Positions 32,386 to 43,049 of a stretch of 64,000 bases of DNA are shown piece after piece; position 1 is the first letter of the stretch, and the number at the start of each line of letters is the position of its first letter. Position numbers and translations under genes: made by a program. The stretch is from NCBI GenBank assembly GCA_964473525.1, contig CAYYPK010000013.1:103007-167006 (forward strand), read 5' to 3'. The notes beneath the pieces are model-generated. The model was given only the letters and a program-made list of their open reading frames with translations. It made no database searches and was not told the DNA's origin. The stretch is from GCA-2687025 sp964473525. Lineage in GTDB: Bacteria; Poribacteria; WGA-4E; GCA-2687025.

Positions 32386-34653
32386 TCAGCCGACTGGATC
32401 GAGCTTCGCGAACGCCACGAGCAGCGACTTCGCGCCAGCGTCGTCGAATTCCACCGTCACGCGCATATTCTCGCCCGCGCCGTCCACGCTCACGATGTTG
32501 CCCAGACCAAACGCCGCGTGCGACACCCGCGCGTCGACTTTGAGAAATCCCATCTCGCCAGTCTGAGGAGCTGCGTCGAAAGTCGACACCGCCTTCGCGC
32601 GTGGCTTCGCATCCACCGGACGCGCCGCCCGACGCCTCGATGGCGTCGACTTGGGCGCTGCCTTCTCCAGTCGCGAGAAGCCGCCCTTGTTCCAGGCGGT
32701 GCTTCGCGTGCCGTACGATTCCTGCGGCCCCCACGAGTCCAGCTCCTCGATGAGACCCTGCGGCATTTCATCCAGGAACCGCGACCGCAGCGTTTCCTGC
32801 GCGAACCCATGGATACGGCGGACGCGCGCGCGCGTTAGGTACAGGTCCCGCATGGCCCGGGTCATTCCCACGTAACAGAGGCGGCGTTCCTCCTCAAGTT
32901 CCATCTCCTTCGCCAGCGCTCGCTGATGCGGGAAGAGGCCCTCCTCCATACCGGTGAGGAACACCACGGGGAACTCCAAACCCTTGGCGCTGTGCAGCGT
33001 CATCAGCGTCACCATGTCGGACGCGTCGACCATGGAGTCGAGGTCGCTCGCGAGGGTAACCGACTCCAGGTAGCCTGCCGCGGTCGGATTCTCGGCGCGC
33101 GCTTGGTACTCAGCGGTCGCTGTTACGAGTTCCGCCAGGTTCTCAAGGCGCGCGTCGTCCTCGACGCGACCGCGCGCGCGCAGATCCTTCAAGTACCCGC
33201 TGCGGTCCAGCACGTCTTGCACCACCTCGCTGACCGGCCCAGAGGCGTCTATTGAGTGCAGCAGCGCGTGGAACTTCGCCAGGTTCTTCTTGGCGGCCGA
33301 TCCCAGGGATCCGATCTCGTCGACCTGGGCGATAGCGTCGAGCACGCCTATCTGCTGAGTCGCGGCGTACTCCCTCAGACGCTCCAGCGTTGTCTTTCCG
33401 ATGCCCCGCGCCGGTGTGTTGATGATGCGCAGCAGGCTCAGTTCGTCGCGCGGATTCACCAGCACCCGCAGGTACGCGAGGACGTCCTTCACCTCGGCGC
33501 GCTCGTAGAACCGGACGCTGCCTATGATCTGGTACGGGATGTTGCGGCCCCGCAACGCCTCCTCGAAGTTCCTAGACTGCGCGTTGATGCGGTAGAACAC
33601 GGCGTTGCGCGCGTACGAGTGCCCCTCATTCGTGTGGGCGTTGGCGATCTGTTCGGCGACGAAGTCCGCTTCGGTCTGCTCGTCGAACGCCTCGAAGTAG
33701 CGGATGAGCGACCCGTCGTCGTTGTTCGTGAACAGTTGCTTCGCGCGCCGCCGCCTGTTGAATCGGACCACCTCTTGCGCGGCCGCGAGGATGTTCTTCG
33801 TGCAGCGATAGTTCTGGTCGAGGTGTATGACCGTCGTCTTGGGGTAGTCCCGCTCGAAGTCCAGAATGTTGCGGATGTCCGCGCCACGCCACGAGTAGAT
33901 GCTCTGATCGTCGTCGCCAACGACGCAGATGTTCCGGTGCTTCTCGGCGAGCATCTTCGTCAGGGAGTATTGGCTGTGATTCGTGTCCTGGTACTCGTCG
34001 ACGTGAACGTACCGCCAGCGGCCCTGGTACTTCTCGAGTACGGGTGGGTGCTCCTCGAAGAGTCGCGTCGTCAAGACGATCAGGTCATCGAAATCGAGCG
34101 CGTTGTGGTCTACGAGACGTTTCTGGTAGGCGTCGAAGATCTTGCCCACCATCTCCTCGTAGTAGTTCGTCGCGGCGTTGATGACCTGCTGCGGACCCAT
34201 GAGGTCGTTCTTGGCTTTGCTAACGCCCGACAGCACCGCCCGCGCGTCCAGCTTCTGCCCGCCGATGTTCAGGTCTAGCATCACGCGCTTCATCAGGACG
34301 ACCTGATCCGACGAGTCGAAGATCGTGAACGACCTCGTGTACCCTCCCAGAGCCTCGATCTCCCACCGAAGCAGTTGCGCGCAGGTCGCGTGAAACGTGC
34401 GCGCCCAGATGTCGCGGCTGCTGGGCCCGATGAGCTCCCCGAGCCGGTTCTTCATCTCTTCGGCGGCCTTGTTCGTGAAGGTCACCGCGAGGATAGATCT
34501 GGGGTCCACGCCGTGCTTCTCGATGAGGTGGGCGATCCGGTACATCAGCGCGCGGGTCTTCCCGCTGCCGGCGCCGGCGAGTAGGAGCAGGGGGCCGTCC
34601 ATGTGCAGCACGGCGTCGCGCTGCGACTCGTTCAGACTGTCGAGCAGGCTCAT
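32386..34653 (-). CDS. pcrA: ATP-dependent DNA helicase, UvrD/PcrA family
   Basis: A 755-aa superfamily 1 helicase unwinding DNA 3' to 5' in repair and replication. Motif I GAGSGKTRAL near residue 30, VTFTNKAAEEM, motif II DEYQDTNHSQY, QSIYSWRGAD, motif IV-VI segments (YRINAQSR, TLHSAKGLEFPVVF, MEEGLFPH, LCYVGMTRA) are all present, and the length matches PcrA. The C-terminal region ends in a Tudor-like GFLKVDARVSHAAFGLGNIVSV, typical of PcrA and used for RNA polymerase binding. The start ATG 34653 has GGAAGAGA upstream; the longer open frame is Arg-rich and rejected. Confidence 0.96.
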   Translation of the reverse strand: MSLLDSLNESQRDAVLHMDGPLLLLAGAGSGKTRALMYRIAHLIEKHGVDPRSILAVTFTNKAAEEMKNRLGELIGPSSRDIWARTFHATCAQLLRWEIEALGGYTRSFTIFDSSDQVVLMKRVMLDLNIGGQKLDARAVLSGVSKAKNDLMGPQQVINAATNYYEEMVGKIFDAYQKRLVDHNALDFDDLIVLTTRLFEEHPPVLEKYQGRWRYVHVDEYQDTNHSQYSLTKMLAEKHRNICVVGDDDQSIYSWRGADIRNILDFERDYPKTTVIHLDQNYRCTKNILAAAQEVVRFNRRRRAKQLFTNNDDGSLIRYFEAFDEQTEADFVAEQIANAHTNEGHSYARNAVFYRINAQSRNFEEALRGRNIPYQIIGSVRFYERAEVKDVLAYLRVLVNPRDELSLLRIINTPARGIGKTTLERLREYAATQQIGVLDAIAQVDEIGSLGSAAKKNLAKFHALLHSIDASGPVSEVVQDVLDRSGYLKDLRARGRVEDDARLENLAELVTATAEYQARAENPTAAGYLESVTLASDLDSMVDASDMVTLMTLHSAKGLEFPVVFLTGMEEGLFPHQRALAKEMELEEERRLCYVGMTRAMRDLYLTRARVRRIHGFAQETLRSRFLDEMPQGLIEELDSWGPQESYGTRSTAWNKGGFSRLEKAAPKSTPSRRRAARPVDAKPRAKAVSTFDAAPQTGEMGFLKVDARVSHAAFGLGNIVSVDGAGENMRVTVEFDDAGAKSLLVAFAKLDPVG

Positions 34654-34798
34654 GCAGGCGGTCTCTTCCGTGCGGGCAGATGTGCGGGGAGATGTGCGCG
34701 CGGGCGCGCGGGCCGAGGTGGAGCGTGGCCCGCGTGATGTTAACACACGCCGCCTGGCCGCGAAACGGCCCGAATGAGGCCGCAACCCCGCCAGACGC

Positions 34799-35446
34799 TC
34801 AGTCCTGGGCCGGCGTGTGCTTCGTGAAGTAGTGACGACCGTCCCACACAACGGGTACGGCACGGACCAGGCAGAAGGCCACGGTCGCGTAGACGAGGAC
34901 CGTTGTGGCGACGCGCAGATACGGCCATCGGAACTGCTCGGGAGCTCTCTGCACCGCGAACGCGGCGCCCAGCATGCAGAACGCGACCGCCTTCATCCCG
35001 CCGTACAGCGCACGGCTCCAGCGCGACGAGACCAGCTGCTTCGCCCACCCCGAGTCCATCATCGTCTTGTCGCCGAACGGCGTCTTGCCATCGCGGAAGG
35101 CGACGCTGCGGATGTAGTCGGTCAGCACCGTGCGGGTGATGACGACAATGGGTACCCAGTACGGCACGAATGGAGCGTCTCGCCCGTCCAGGCGTACCGC
35201 GAAGAAGGACCACAGGATCAGCTCCACGACGCGGTCACCGGCGATGTCGTACAGCGCGCCCGACTCGGAGTCCTCGTGTCGCTTCCTCGCGACCCAGCCG
35301 TCGACGGCGTCCATGAAGATCGCCCACGCCAACAGCGCCACCATCGCGAGGTCGAGCGCCCACCAGTCAGGGTGCGTGTCCCGCGCCCAGACGACGGTGA
35401 TGGCGATGACCAGCAGGATGCGGATAGTCGTGAGTAGGTTCGCCAT
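34799..35446 (-). CDS. CDP-alcohol phosphatidyltransferase
   Basis: A 215-aa integral membrane enzyme of phospholipid synthesis with four or more helices. The family signature D-x2-D-G-x2-A-R-x8-G-x3-D-x3-D is met by DAVDGWVARKR, then SGALYD and GDR. Members condense CDP-diacylglycerol with glycerol 3-phosphate, inositol, serine or similar alcohols. The catalytic motif does not tell the alcohol, though the size is like PgsA. It follows the HAD phosphatase gene by 23 bases in the same direction, which hints at a two-step route such as a PGP synthase plus phosphatase. Confidence 0.9.
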   Translation of the reverse strand: MANLLTTIRILLVIAITVVWARDTHPDWWALDLAMVALLAWAIFMDAVDGWVARKRHEDSESGALYDIAGDRVVELILWSFFAVRLDGRDAPFVPYWVPIVVITRTVLTDYIRSVAFRDGKTPFGDKTMMDSGWAKQLVSSRWSRALYGGMKAVAFCMLGAAFAVQRAPEQFRWPYLRVATTVLVYATVAFCLVRAVPVVWDGRHYFTKHTPAQD

Positions 35447-35469
35447 CGGGATTCCAGGGTGGCGGGGTG

Positions 35470-36180
35470 TTACGCGTGCCAGTCGACGACGGGCCAGCCA
35501 ACGCGGCGCGCGTGGCGCGCGAGCGCCCGGCGAGGACTCACCGCCACCGGCCGCGCGACGCGCGCCATGAGGCGAGCGTCCGAGATGCGGTCGCCGTAGG
35601 CGGCCGACGCGTCCAATGAGAAACCGTAGCTCCGCGCGAGACTCTCGCCAACCTGCACCTTGCCTTCGCCGACGGGATGGAGGCCGTCGAGACGACCCGT
35701 GAGATAGCCGTCGACCGCCGCGAGCGTTGACGCCCGGTAGCCGTTCGCGCCGACTATCTCCGCCAGCGGCGCCACGAGGATGTCCAGGCTGCCCGACACC
35801 AGGAACACGGGCTCATCAAGCGCTTGATGCTCCCGCACCGCCGCCCAGGCGGCCCGGGGTATGCGCGCGCGGAGCGCCTCGCGAGCGTGCGCGTCCGCGA
35901 GGGCAGCAATGGCGTCTGCCGGCTTGCCCGCCAAGTACGCGCGGTTCCCGCGTACCGCGGCGTCTACCCCCGTGCGGCACTCGAGCGCCGCGCGGCCGAG
36001 CCATCGCGCGCCGTCACGCGGCCCGACGACGCCCTCTCTAAGAAGGCGCAGGAAGAACGTCCGCTCGGAGGAGCATCCTATGAGCGTGCCGTCCACGTCG
36101 AAGATGCCCGCGCCTGTGTCTGACGTCGCGTGGCCTCCATCGCGCTGGACAGTGGCTAACTGAAGAACGGCACGAGCCAC
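35470..36180 (-). CDS. HAD-superfamily phosphatase (SerB-like)
   Basis: A HAD-IB-type phosphohydrolase of up to 236 aa. Motif I FDVDGTLI, motif II VSGS, the lysine in GEGKVQVGE, and motif III/IV GDRISDARL are in order. Similar enzymes act on phosphoserine, phosphatidylglycerophosphate or lipid intermediates. Its gene neighbour is a CDP-alcohol phosphatidyltransferase, so a phospholipid head-group phosphatase is plausible. The start is uncertain: GTG 36180 overlaps the upstream gene by 25 bases and has a poor ribosome site. GGAGG lies further in, ahead of an ACG codon, which would give a protein starting about 17 residues later. Confidence 0.88.
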   Translation of the reverse strand: MARAVLQLATVQRDGGHATSDTGAGIFDVDGTLIGCSSERTFFLRLLREGVVGPRDGARWLGRAALECRTGVDAAVRGNRAYLAGKPADAIAALADAHAREALRARIPRAAWAAVREHQALDEPVFLVSGSLDILVAPLAEIVGANGYRASTLAAVDGYLTGRLDGLHPVGEGKVQVGESLARSYGFSLDASAAYGDRISDARLMARVARPVAVSPRRALARHARRVGWPVVDWHA

Positions 36181-37337
36181 GACTCTTCGACATCAAGGCC
36201 GAATCCCGGCCCGTCACCGGGGAAGATGTGGCTGTCCTGGGGAACGACGTCTCGCCGCGTCCTGCGCGCAGGCGTGAGGGCCACTCCTGGAGGGCTGCCG
36301 ACGAAGTACTCGCACCAGCGTGTGTTCGGCATCGCCGCGGACAGGTGCAGGCCGTACTGGTGCATGCCTCCGCCGTGCAGGATGACGTCGACGCCGGCCG
36401 CGTTCGCCAAATGCGATATCTCGCGCGTCGGCGTGAGTCCGCCCACCCAGAAGATGTCTGGCTGTAGGATGTCCAGCGCGCGCTGTTCGAGCAGCTGCCT
36501 GAACGGCCAGGCGGTGAACAGATGCTCGCCGCCCGCAAGCGTTTGCCACGGAAGCCGGTTCCTCACGGCGACGTGGCCCTCAAGATCCTCTGGAATAAGG
36601 AACTCCTCGATCCACTTGAGGCGGTACGGGCGCAGGCGTTCAGCCAGCCGCACCGTGTATTCGACGTCGAACGCCATGTAGCAGTCGAGCATGATCTCGA
36701 CGTGGTCACCGCAGAGCTCGCGAGCTTCGGCCACGAACTCCTCGTTCTTGTCGATGCCGTCCAGACCGTCGGCCGGCCCGTACGGGCAGGCGAGCTTCAC
36801 TGCCTGGAAACCGCACTCGAGGTACCAGTCGACATCGTTGCCGGTGGCGTACGTGAATATCGAGTCGCGCGCGGGGCCACCGAGCATCTCGTACACCGGC
36901 CGATCCGTCAGCTTGCCGGAGAGATCCCACAACGCCAGGTCGATGCCCGACATCGCGCAGCTGGCGATCCCGGCGGTTCCGTAGGGCTTCGTCGCGCGGA
37001 ACATCATGTCCCAGCACTTCTCAATGGTGAGCGCGCTCTCCCCTACGAGGAGAGGCCCCAGATGGTCCTCGATCACCGCCGCTGTCGCGCGCCCGTGGCT
37101 CGTCATGCCCAGGCCCCATGTGCCGTCCTCCGCGGTGACTTTCACCCACACCGCTGGCCACTTCGGCAGCCAGCTGGAGCGGTGACGCTTGTACTTCGGA
37201 TAGCGCGACATCGGGTTGGCCACTTCGGCGTGAGCGGTCCAGGGGTCGCGTCGCGGCTTGCCCGGCGCCTCCTCGGACGGATGCTGCGTGAGCGGCGGGA
37301 ACTCGATCTGTACCGTCTCCACGGACTTGATCTTCAT
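36156..37337 (-). CDS. L-rhamnonate dehydratase-like enolase-superfamily enzyme
   Basis: A 393-aa MR-subgroup enolase-superfamily enzyme. It resembles E. coli RhmD: PMSRYPKYK near residue 42, ATKPYGTAGIASCAMSGIDLALWDL, YATGNDVDWYLECGF, the metal ligand Asp in IMLDCYM, Glu in WIEEFL, Glu in GGEHLF, and the general acid/base pair Asp in LQPDIFWVGG and His in ILHGGG. RhmD removes water from L-rhamnonate and similar aldonates to give 2-keto-3-deoxy acids. Several related substrates are known for this group, so the exact sugar acid is inferred. ATG 37337 has GGAGG further upstream. It is followed by the HAD phosphatase gene with a 25-base overlap. Confidence 0.9.
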   Translation of the reverse strand: MKIKSVETVQIEFPPLTQHPSEEAPGKPRRDPWTAHAEVANPMSRYPKYKRHRSSWLPKWPAVWVKVTAEDGTWGLGMTSHGRATAAVIEDHLGPLLVGESALTIEKCWDMMFRATKPYGTAGIASCAMSGIDLALWDLSGKLTDRPVYEMLGGPARDSIFTYATGNDVDWYLECGFQAVKLACPYGPADGLDGIDKNEEFVAEARELCGDHVEIMLDCYMAFDVEYTVRLAERLRPYRLKWIEEFLIPEDLEGHVAVRNRLPWQTLAGGEHLFTAWPFRQLLEQRALDILQPDIFWVGGLTPTREISHLANAAGVDVILHGGGMHQYGLHLSAAMPNTRWCEYFVGSPPGVALTPARRTRRDVVPQDSHIFPGDGPGFGLDVEESWLVPFFS

Positions 37338-37440
37338 GCGCTCGTCCGATCCTCCATGTTCGGCGGCGGGGCAGACGCCCGCAGCCTCCGCGGCCCTCGG
37401 TCAGGTGTATCTAACCCCACGCGTGGTATCATTGCAACGA

Positions 37441-37821
37441 GGAGAAGTCGCCAAGATGGCCGCGTCCGCGCGAGCGGGCGAGGAAAGTCCGGACTCCACA
37501 GGGTCATGGCGCTGGGTAACGCCCAGGGGGAGCGATCCCACAGCTAGCGCAACAGAGAGTAGACCGCCGATGGGCGCCCCAGGGCGTCACAGGCAAGGGT
37601 GAAAGGGTGGTGTAAGAGACCACCGGCCGCCGCGGTGACGTGGCGGGCCTTGTAAGCCTCGCCTGGAGCAAGACCGAATAGGGGAACGTTGGTGGACCCG
37701 CCGTGGTTCCCGGGTACGGTCGCACGAGGTGGGCAGCAATGTCCATCCCAGATGAATGGTCATCATCCGTGGACGCGCGAGTGTCCGCGGATACAGAATC
37801 CGGCTTACTGACGGCTTCTCC
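37441..37821 (+). ncRNA. rnpB: RNase P RNA (class A)
   Basis: The catalytic RNA of ribonuclease P, which trims tRNA 5' ends. The conserved core is clear: GAGGAAAGTCCGGACTCC near 37478, AGAGAGTAGACCGCCG, GGGTGAAAGGGTG and TAAGAGACCACC around 37600, and ATACAGAATCCGGCTTA near the 3' end. The terminal helix P1 closes as GGAGAAG (37441-37447) with CTTCTCC (37815-37821). About 381 bases, as in other class A RNAs. Its 5' flank contains TATCAT, a possible -10. Confidence 0.97.
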
Positions 37822-37882
37822 TTAACCTTGTCACTGCCGCCGAGACCGCCGAGACCAACCGGCGCCCCATGAGGAGCCGACC

Positions 37883-39049
37883 GTGGGCCACGGGCGTGCA
37901 GCCAGCATACGACTCGCGGCGTGCGCGTTAGCCGTCCTTGCCGCGACGGGTTCGGCGCAGACCGTCTCCGTGCGCGACTACGAAACCCCGGTAAGCAGCG
38001 CCCGCAGCCTCTTCGCCGACCTGCGGTACTCCTACGAGCGATCCGACACCACGACGCTCGCAAACGACGGGCGTGTGGGCCTCACCTACGATCTGTTCTA
38101 CGAGTCTCTCTCGTTCGCCTACTCGGCGAGCGCGGTCGGTCAGTGGTCTCGGGCGTGGGTGGACGACGCGTTCGACTCCGCGTACGACCTCGACGCCAAC
38201 GCCAGAGCAAAGGTGTACGCGAGCCAACAGCACGCCCTGTTCGGCTCGGTGAGCGTCGCCGGATCCGTCGCCAGAGGCGATGAACGCCCAGCGTCGGATG
38301 TCACGATCGCCGCCGGCTGGGGTCGGTTCATCGACGCCACGGCTTTGCGCAAAGCCGTGCGAATCGATACCTACTTCGTAGACGAGGGCGTGACGACCGC
38401 GCGCATGCCCCGCGACTCGATGTTGCGGGTAGCGCACATCATCGAGTCCGAGCGGGCGTATCGCCAGGACTACGGCCCGTCGACGTACGCCAAGTACTGG
38501 CTGGGCGACATCGAGGCCGAGGCGCGTGCGTCCGGCGCCCTCGCGGGAGAGGGCATCGGCGCCGCTGGCGTCTTCCGTGTCGAGGAGGTGCTGTTCCGCG
38601 AGAACATCGGCGACCGCTTCTACGGGTACGACGTCGCCGCTGGCGTGCGATACGACGTGACAAACGCTGATGGCTCCACGCCCGGAGCGCCACGCGGCGA
38701 TGTGACCGCCCGCTACGCGCGTCCCATCCAGTGGTCAACGCAGCTCGATGGGACGCTCCGCGTCAATACGCCGCTGGACGGCGACTTCGGTCGCCTATAC
38801 GAGGTCGAGGCGAAGGCTGGTTACCTGTACGAGCTGACGAATAGAGTCGACTTCCTGCTCGACTACGGCGTCGGGCTCGTGGCCGACACGCGCGGCGGGC
38901 CGACGGTGACAACGCACGCGATCCGGCCGAGCTTCCTGCTGTACCTCGAAGACGAGTTGCGGCTCCTGGCTACCGTGCGCGTCCTGAAGCCCGCCGACGA
39001 GTCGTGGCGGCAGGAACTTGCGCTCACACTCAACTACAAGGCGTTCTAG
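37883..39049 (+). CDS. Putative outer-membrane beta-barrel protein
   Basis: A 388-aa exported protein. An N-terminal signal peptide (ALAVLAATGSAQT, cleavage after SAQ) is followed by alternating polar/hydrophobic strands (LFADLRYSYERS, RVGLTYDLFYESLSFAYSASAV, VEAKAGYLYELTNRVDFLLDYGVGLV split across strands) ending in ELALTLNYKAF. The aromatic C-terminal phenylalanine and the amphipathic strands are the usual sign of a beta-barrel assembled by Bam. No known family recognised. GTG 37883 follows GAGGAG at the right distance. Cytochrome c is 92 bases downstream. Confidence 0.8.
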   Translation: MGHGRAASIRLAACALAVLAATGSAQTVSVRDYETPVSSARSLFADLRYSYERSDTTTLANDGRVGLTYDLFYESLSFAYSASAVGQWSRAWVDDAFDSAYDLDANARAKVYASQQHALFGSVSVAGSVARGDERPASDVTIAAGWGRFIDATALRKAVRIDTYFVDEGVTTARMPRDSMLRVAHIIESERAYRQDYGPSTYAKYWLGDIEAEARASGALAGEGIGAAGVFRVEEVLFRENIGDRFYGYDVAAGVRYDVTNADGSTPGAPRGDVTARYARPIQWSTQLDGTLRVNTPLDGDFGRLYEVEAKAGYLYELTNRVDFLLDYGVGLVADTRGGPTVTTHAIRPSFLLYLEDELRLLATVRVLKPADESWRQELALTLNYKAF

Positions 39050-39141
39050 GCCGTCAAGGGAGGCGGGGCTCGCCACCCGGGCCAAGCGGCCGATGTGCTA
39101 CGATAGGGCGTGCGCGGAACGTCTACTCAGAGGAGTCGCTG

Positions 39142-39735
39142 ATGGGGACGAGAATGGCGCGGCCGACATGGCGACGGGCGTCACGGGTGGCGTTGGCGTT
39201 TGCGCTCGTGGCTGTCGCCATGGGTGTCCTGCGGCAGACGACCGAGGCCCAGGACAACAGCGAAGCCGTGGCGCGCGGCCGCTATCTGGTGGACGCGGTG
39301 GCTTCCTGTGGGCAGTGTCACACGCCGCGACGGAGTGCGCTGGAAGACCCGGATCGCTACTTGAGCGGGCATCCCCAGGGCGCGCAGGCGCCGAAGTTCT
39401 CGATGGACCTGATACGGCAGGGCGTGCTTCTGTCCATATCGCCCACCTACACCGCGTTTAGCGGGCCATGGGGCGTCTCGTACGCGACGAACCTGACGCC
39501 CGACGCGACAGGGCTGGGTGGGTGGACCGAGGATGCCTTCATCCGCGCCATGCGCACGGGTAAGCACCTTGGGGATCCCAACAAGCGTGGGACACTCCCG
39601 CCGATGCCCTGGAGGCACTACCGGGGGATGACGGACGCGGACCTACGCGCCATATGGGCGTACCTACAGACCATTGCGCCGGTAAGCAACGCCGTGCCGC
39701 CCGCGAAGAACCAGAACGGAAAGGCCTACGAGTAG
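39142..39735 (+). CDS. Exported cytochrome c (mono-haem)
   Basis: A 197-aa c-type cytochrome. A signal anchor (residues about 15-30) precedes a single haem site C56-x2-C59-H60 (CGQCH), and LPPMPW near residue 155 offers the axial methionine. The sequence around GRYLVDAVASCGQCHTPR and the ATNLTPDATGLGGWTEDAFIRA block match the cytochrome c subunits of alcohol or aldehyde dehydrogenase-type complexes. No dehydrogenase partner is adjacent. ATG 39142 has AGAGGAG upstream; the longer frame starts inside the preceding gene. Confidence 0.93.
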   Translation: MGTRMARPTWRRASRVALAFALVAVAMGVLRQTTEAQDNSEAVARGRYLVDAVASCGQCHTPRRSALEDPDRYLSGHPQGAQAPKFSMDLIRQGVLLSISPTYTAFSGPWGVSYATNLTPDATGLGGWTEDAFIRAMRTGKHLGDPNKRGTLPPMPWRHYRGMTDADLRAIWAYLQTIAPVSNAVPPAKNQNGKAYE

Positions 39736-39831
39736 ACCGGCCGGGGGCGCCTGCCGTGTCAACTCAGCCCGCGACGCAGCGTTCATGACCGCGACGTACT
39801 GGACCAGTGATTCACAGATGGAGATAGGCTA

Positions 39832-41374
<1,543 letters not shown>

Positions 41375-41391
<17 letters not shown>

Positions 41392-41479
41392 CGCGCTCGA
41401 CGGGGCGGACGAGTCGATCATCATCAGGTGGCGGTGCAGCGACAACTACGGATTCTCGGCCCTCGAACGTGACGAGTAG
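41375..41479 (+). pseudogene. Duplicated htrA 3' fragment (second copy)
   Basis: Copy 2 can be read from ATG 41375 as 34 residues (SDYRDALDGADESIII..., ending LERDE) that match the last PDZ strand of HtrA and its native-looking stop. It has no ribosome-binding site of its own and is a remnant rather than a gene. Confidence 0.7.
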
Positions 41480-42257
41480 GCGTGTGCTCCTGACGGCCCT
41501 GCTTCTCGCAGTCGGGTCGGTTTCGGCGCTTGTCGCAGCGGGAGCAGACGAGCCCGATGTGGGCGAGTGGGTGCGTGTGCCAGCCGGCGCGTTTGTGATG
41601 GGCATGGCGTCTGGCCAGCCCGACGAACGACCCGAGCGCACGGTGACCCTCTCGGAATTCGAGATCGCGCGCCACGAAGTGACCAACGAGCAGTACCTGG
41701 CGTTCTGGGAGGCGACCGGCGGCGACCACCGGCCAGCGGACCTGACAGGCGTCAGTGACTTCGGCGCCTGGCCGGAACGCGCGCGGCGACGTCCGCGGCA
41801 TCCTGTCGTCGGCGTTACGTGGGAGGCGGCGTCCGCGTACTGCGCGTGGGTGGGAGGGCGCCTGCCCTCTGAAGCCGAGTGGGAGAAGGCGGCGCGAGGC
41901 AGTACCGAGCGCGTCTGGCCCTGGGGCGACGAGCAGGACGCCTCCCGCGCCAACACGTCCGCGAACGACGGGCACGCCACGACGTCACCGGTCGCATCCT
42001 ACCCCGCCGGCGCCAGCCCCTACGGAGTCGAGGACATGGCTGGGAACGCCGCGGAGTGGGTCGCCGACTGGTACAGCGACTCCTACTACGCGCGCGGCCC
42101 GTTGACGGACCCTCCCGGCGCGGAGTCGGGCAGCCGCAAGGTCGTCCGCGGCGGCTCGTGGATGGACTCCCTCATGGTGGCGCGTGCTACGCGTCGGCTG
42201 CCGGCGTCCCCTGACATGCAGGCTGCGTTCATTGGCTTCCGTGTCGTCCGCGACTGA
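41469..42257 (+). CDS. FGE-sulfatase-fold exported protein, lacking FGE active-site cysteines
   Basis: A 262-aa exported protein with a signal peptide (LLTALLLAVGSVSALVA). The formylglycine-generating-enzyme fold is recognised by FVMGMASGQPDERPERTVTL, FEIARHEVTNEQYLAFWEA, VGVTWEAASAYCAWVGGRLPSEAEWEKAARG in pieces, EDMAGNAAEWVADWY and RKVVRGGSWMDSLMVARATRR. Authentic FGEs have two cysteines in the last segment; here they are Asp and Ala, so it is more likely a binding or non-sulfatase relative. GTG 41469 sits in the duplicated htrA end and lacks a good ribosome site; in the ancestral arrangement it overlapped the htrA stop. Confidence 0.88.
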   Translation: MTSRRVLLTALLLAVGSVSALVAAGADEPDVGEWVRVPAGAFVMGMASGQPDERPERTVTLSEFEIARHEVTNEQYLAFWEATGGDHRPADLTGVSDFGAWPERARRRPRHPVVGVTWEAASAYCAWVGGRLPSEAEWEKAARGSTERVWPWGDEQDASRANTSANDGHATTSPVASYPAGASPYGVEDMAGNAAEWVADWYSDSYYARGPLTDPPGAESGSRKVVRGGSWMDSLMVARATRRLPASPDMQAAFIGFRVVRD

Positions 42258-42285
42258 CTCGCCGCGCGGTTCTGTCGGGCGCACA

Positions 42286-42314
42286 TTTTCTGCCGCTCCG
42301 TACTTGGGTATACT
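42286..42314 (+). promoter_or_regulatory. Possible promoter of the two secreted-protein genes
   Basis: TATACT at 42309-42314 is a strong -10 match; TTTTCT, 17 bases earlier, is a poor -35. It lies 82 bases before the start at 42396. Confidence 0.3.
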
Positions 42315-42395
42315 CCTGATACAGTGTGGGGAAATCCCTCCCTTCGCACGATCGCGCCCGCTCACGGCCGGGTCGGCGCTAAGCATGGAGCACAT

Positions 42396-43016
42396 ATGCC
42401 AGCAGGAAGGCTCTCCCGCCTACTGGGAGCTAGCATTGCATTCGGTGTGGCGGCATCCCTCGCCGTCGCGCAGGGCGACAATCTCATCACGAACCCGGGC
42501 TTTGAGGACGACCTCTGGGACCCGTGGGTCAGTTACGGGCCAGTAACCGAGGAAATAGGCAAGAAGGCGGACGCGCACACGGGTAACGCCGCGATGATGG
42601 CGACCATTCCGGCGCCGGGCGCGAACTTCTGGGATGCCGGTATCCAGTACAAGCCCGACATCTTCTTCGCGAAGAACACGGACTATACGTGGGCGATGTT
42701 CATGAAGGCGGATCCGCCTGTCGAGGTGAACATCAAACCCGAGCTCGGCGTGGACCCGTGGACGGCGTGGGGCGAGAAGCGAGCCCTGCTCACCGAGGAG
42801 TACCAGGAGTTCTTCACGGAATTCAACGTTGGTGGGAACGACGTCGTACCCGCATCGCTGACGTTGCACGTGCAGTTCGACGCATCTACCATCTGGCTGG
42901 ATGACGCGCGCTGGTACGAGGGCGATTACGAACCGTTTGAGGGCACGGACGCGCCACAGGCCGTCGATCCCCTCGACAAAGCCGCGACAACGTGGGCCGG
43001 GCTGAAGTCCCGCTAG
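42396..43016 (+). CDS. Secreted carbohydrate-binding-like protein with K-A-T-x-W tail, paralog 1
   Basis: A 206-aa exported protein. Signal peptide (LLGASIAFGVAASLAVAQG) then a beta-sandwich typical of carbohydrate-binding modules: DNLITNPGFEDDLWDPWVSYG, ANFWDAGIQY, YTWAMFMKADPP, IKPELGVDPWTAWG, LHVQFDASTIWLDDARWYEG. The tail DPLDKAATTWAGLKSR is shared with the next gene's product. Ligand unknown; glycan binding is inferred from the fold type. GGAG just precedes ATG 42396. The paralogous gene follows after 33 bases. Confidence 0.88.
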   Translation: MPAGRLSRLLGASIAFGVAASLAVAQGDNLITNPGFEDDLWDPWVSYGPVTEEIGKKADAHTGNAAMMATIPAPGANFWDAGIQYKPDIFFAKNTDYTWAMFMKADPPVEVNIKPELGVDPWTAWGEKRALLTEEYQEFFTEFNVGGNDVVPASLTLHVQFDASTIWLDDARWYEGDYEPFEGTDAPQAVDPLDKAATTWAGLKSR

Positions 43017-43049
43017 TCGCATGACCTCACACGCATGGGAGACAGGTCC

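Noticed and set aside
33256..34278. Plus-strand open frame of 340 codons
   Set aside because: It is antisense to pcrA, whose helicase motifs are intact on the other strand.
36522..37547. Plus-strand open frame of 341 codons
   Set aside because: It is antisense to the rhamnonate dehydratase-like gene and runs into the RNase P RNA.
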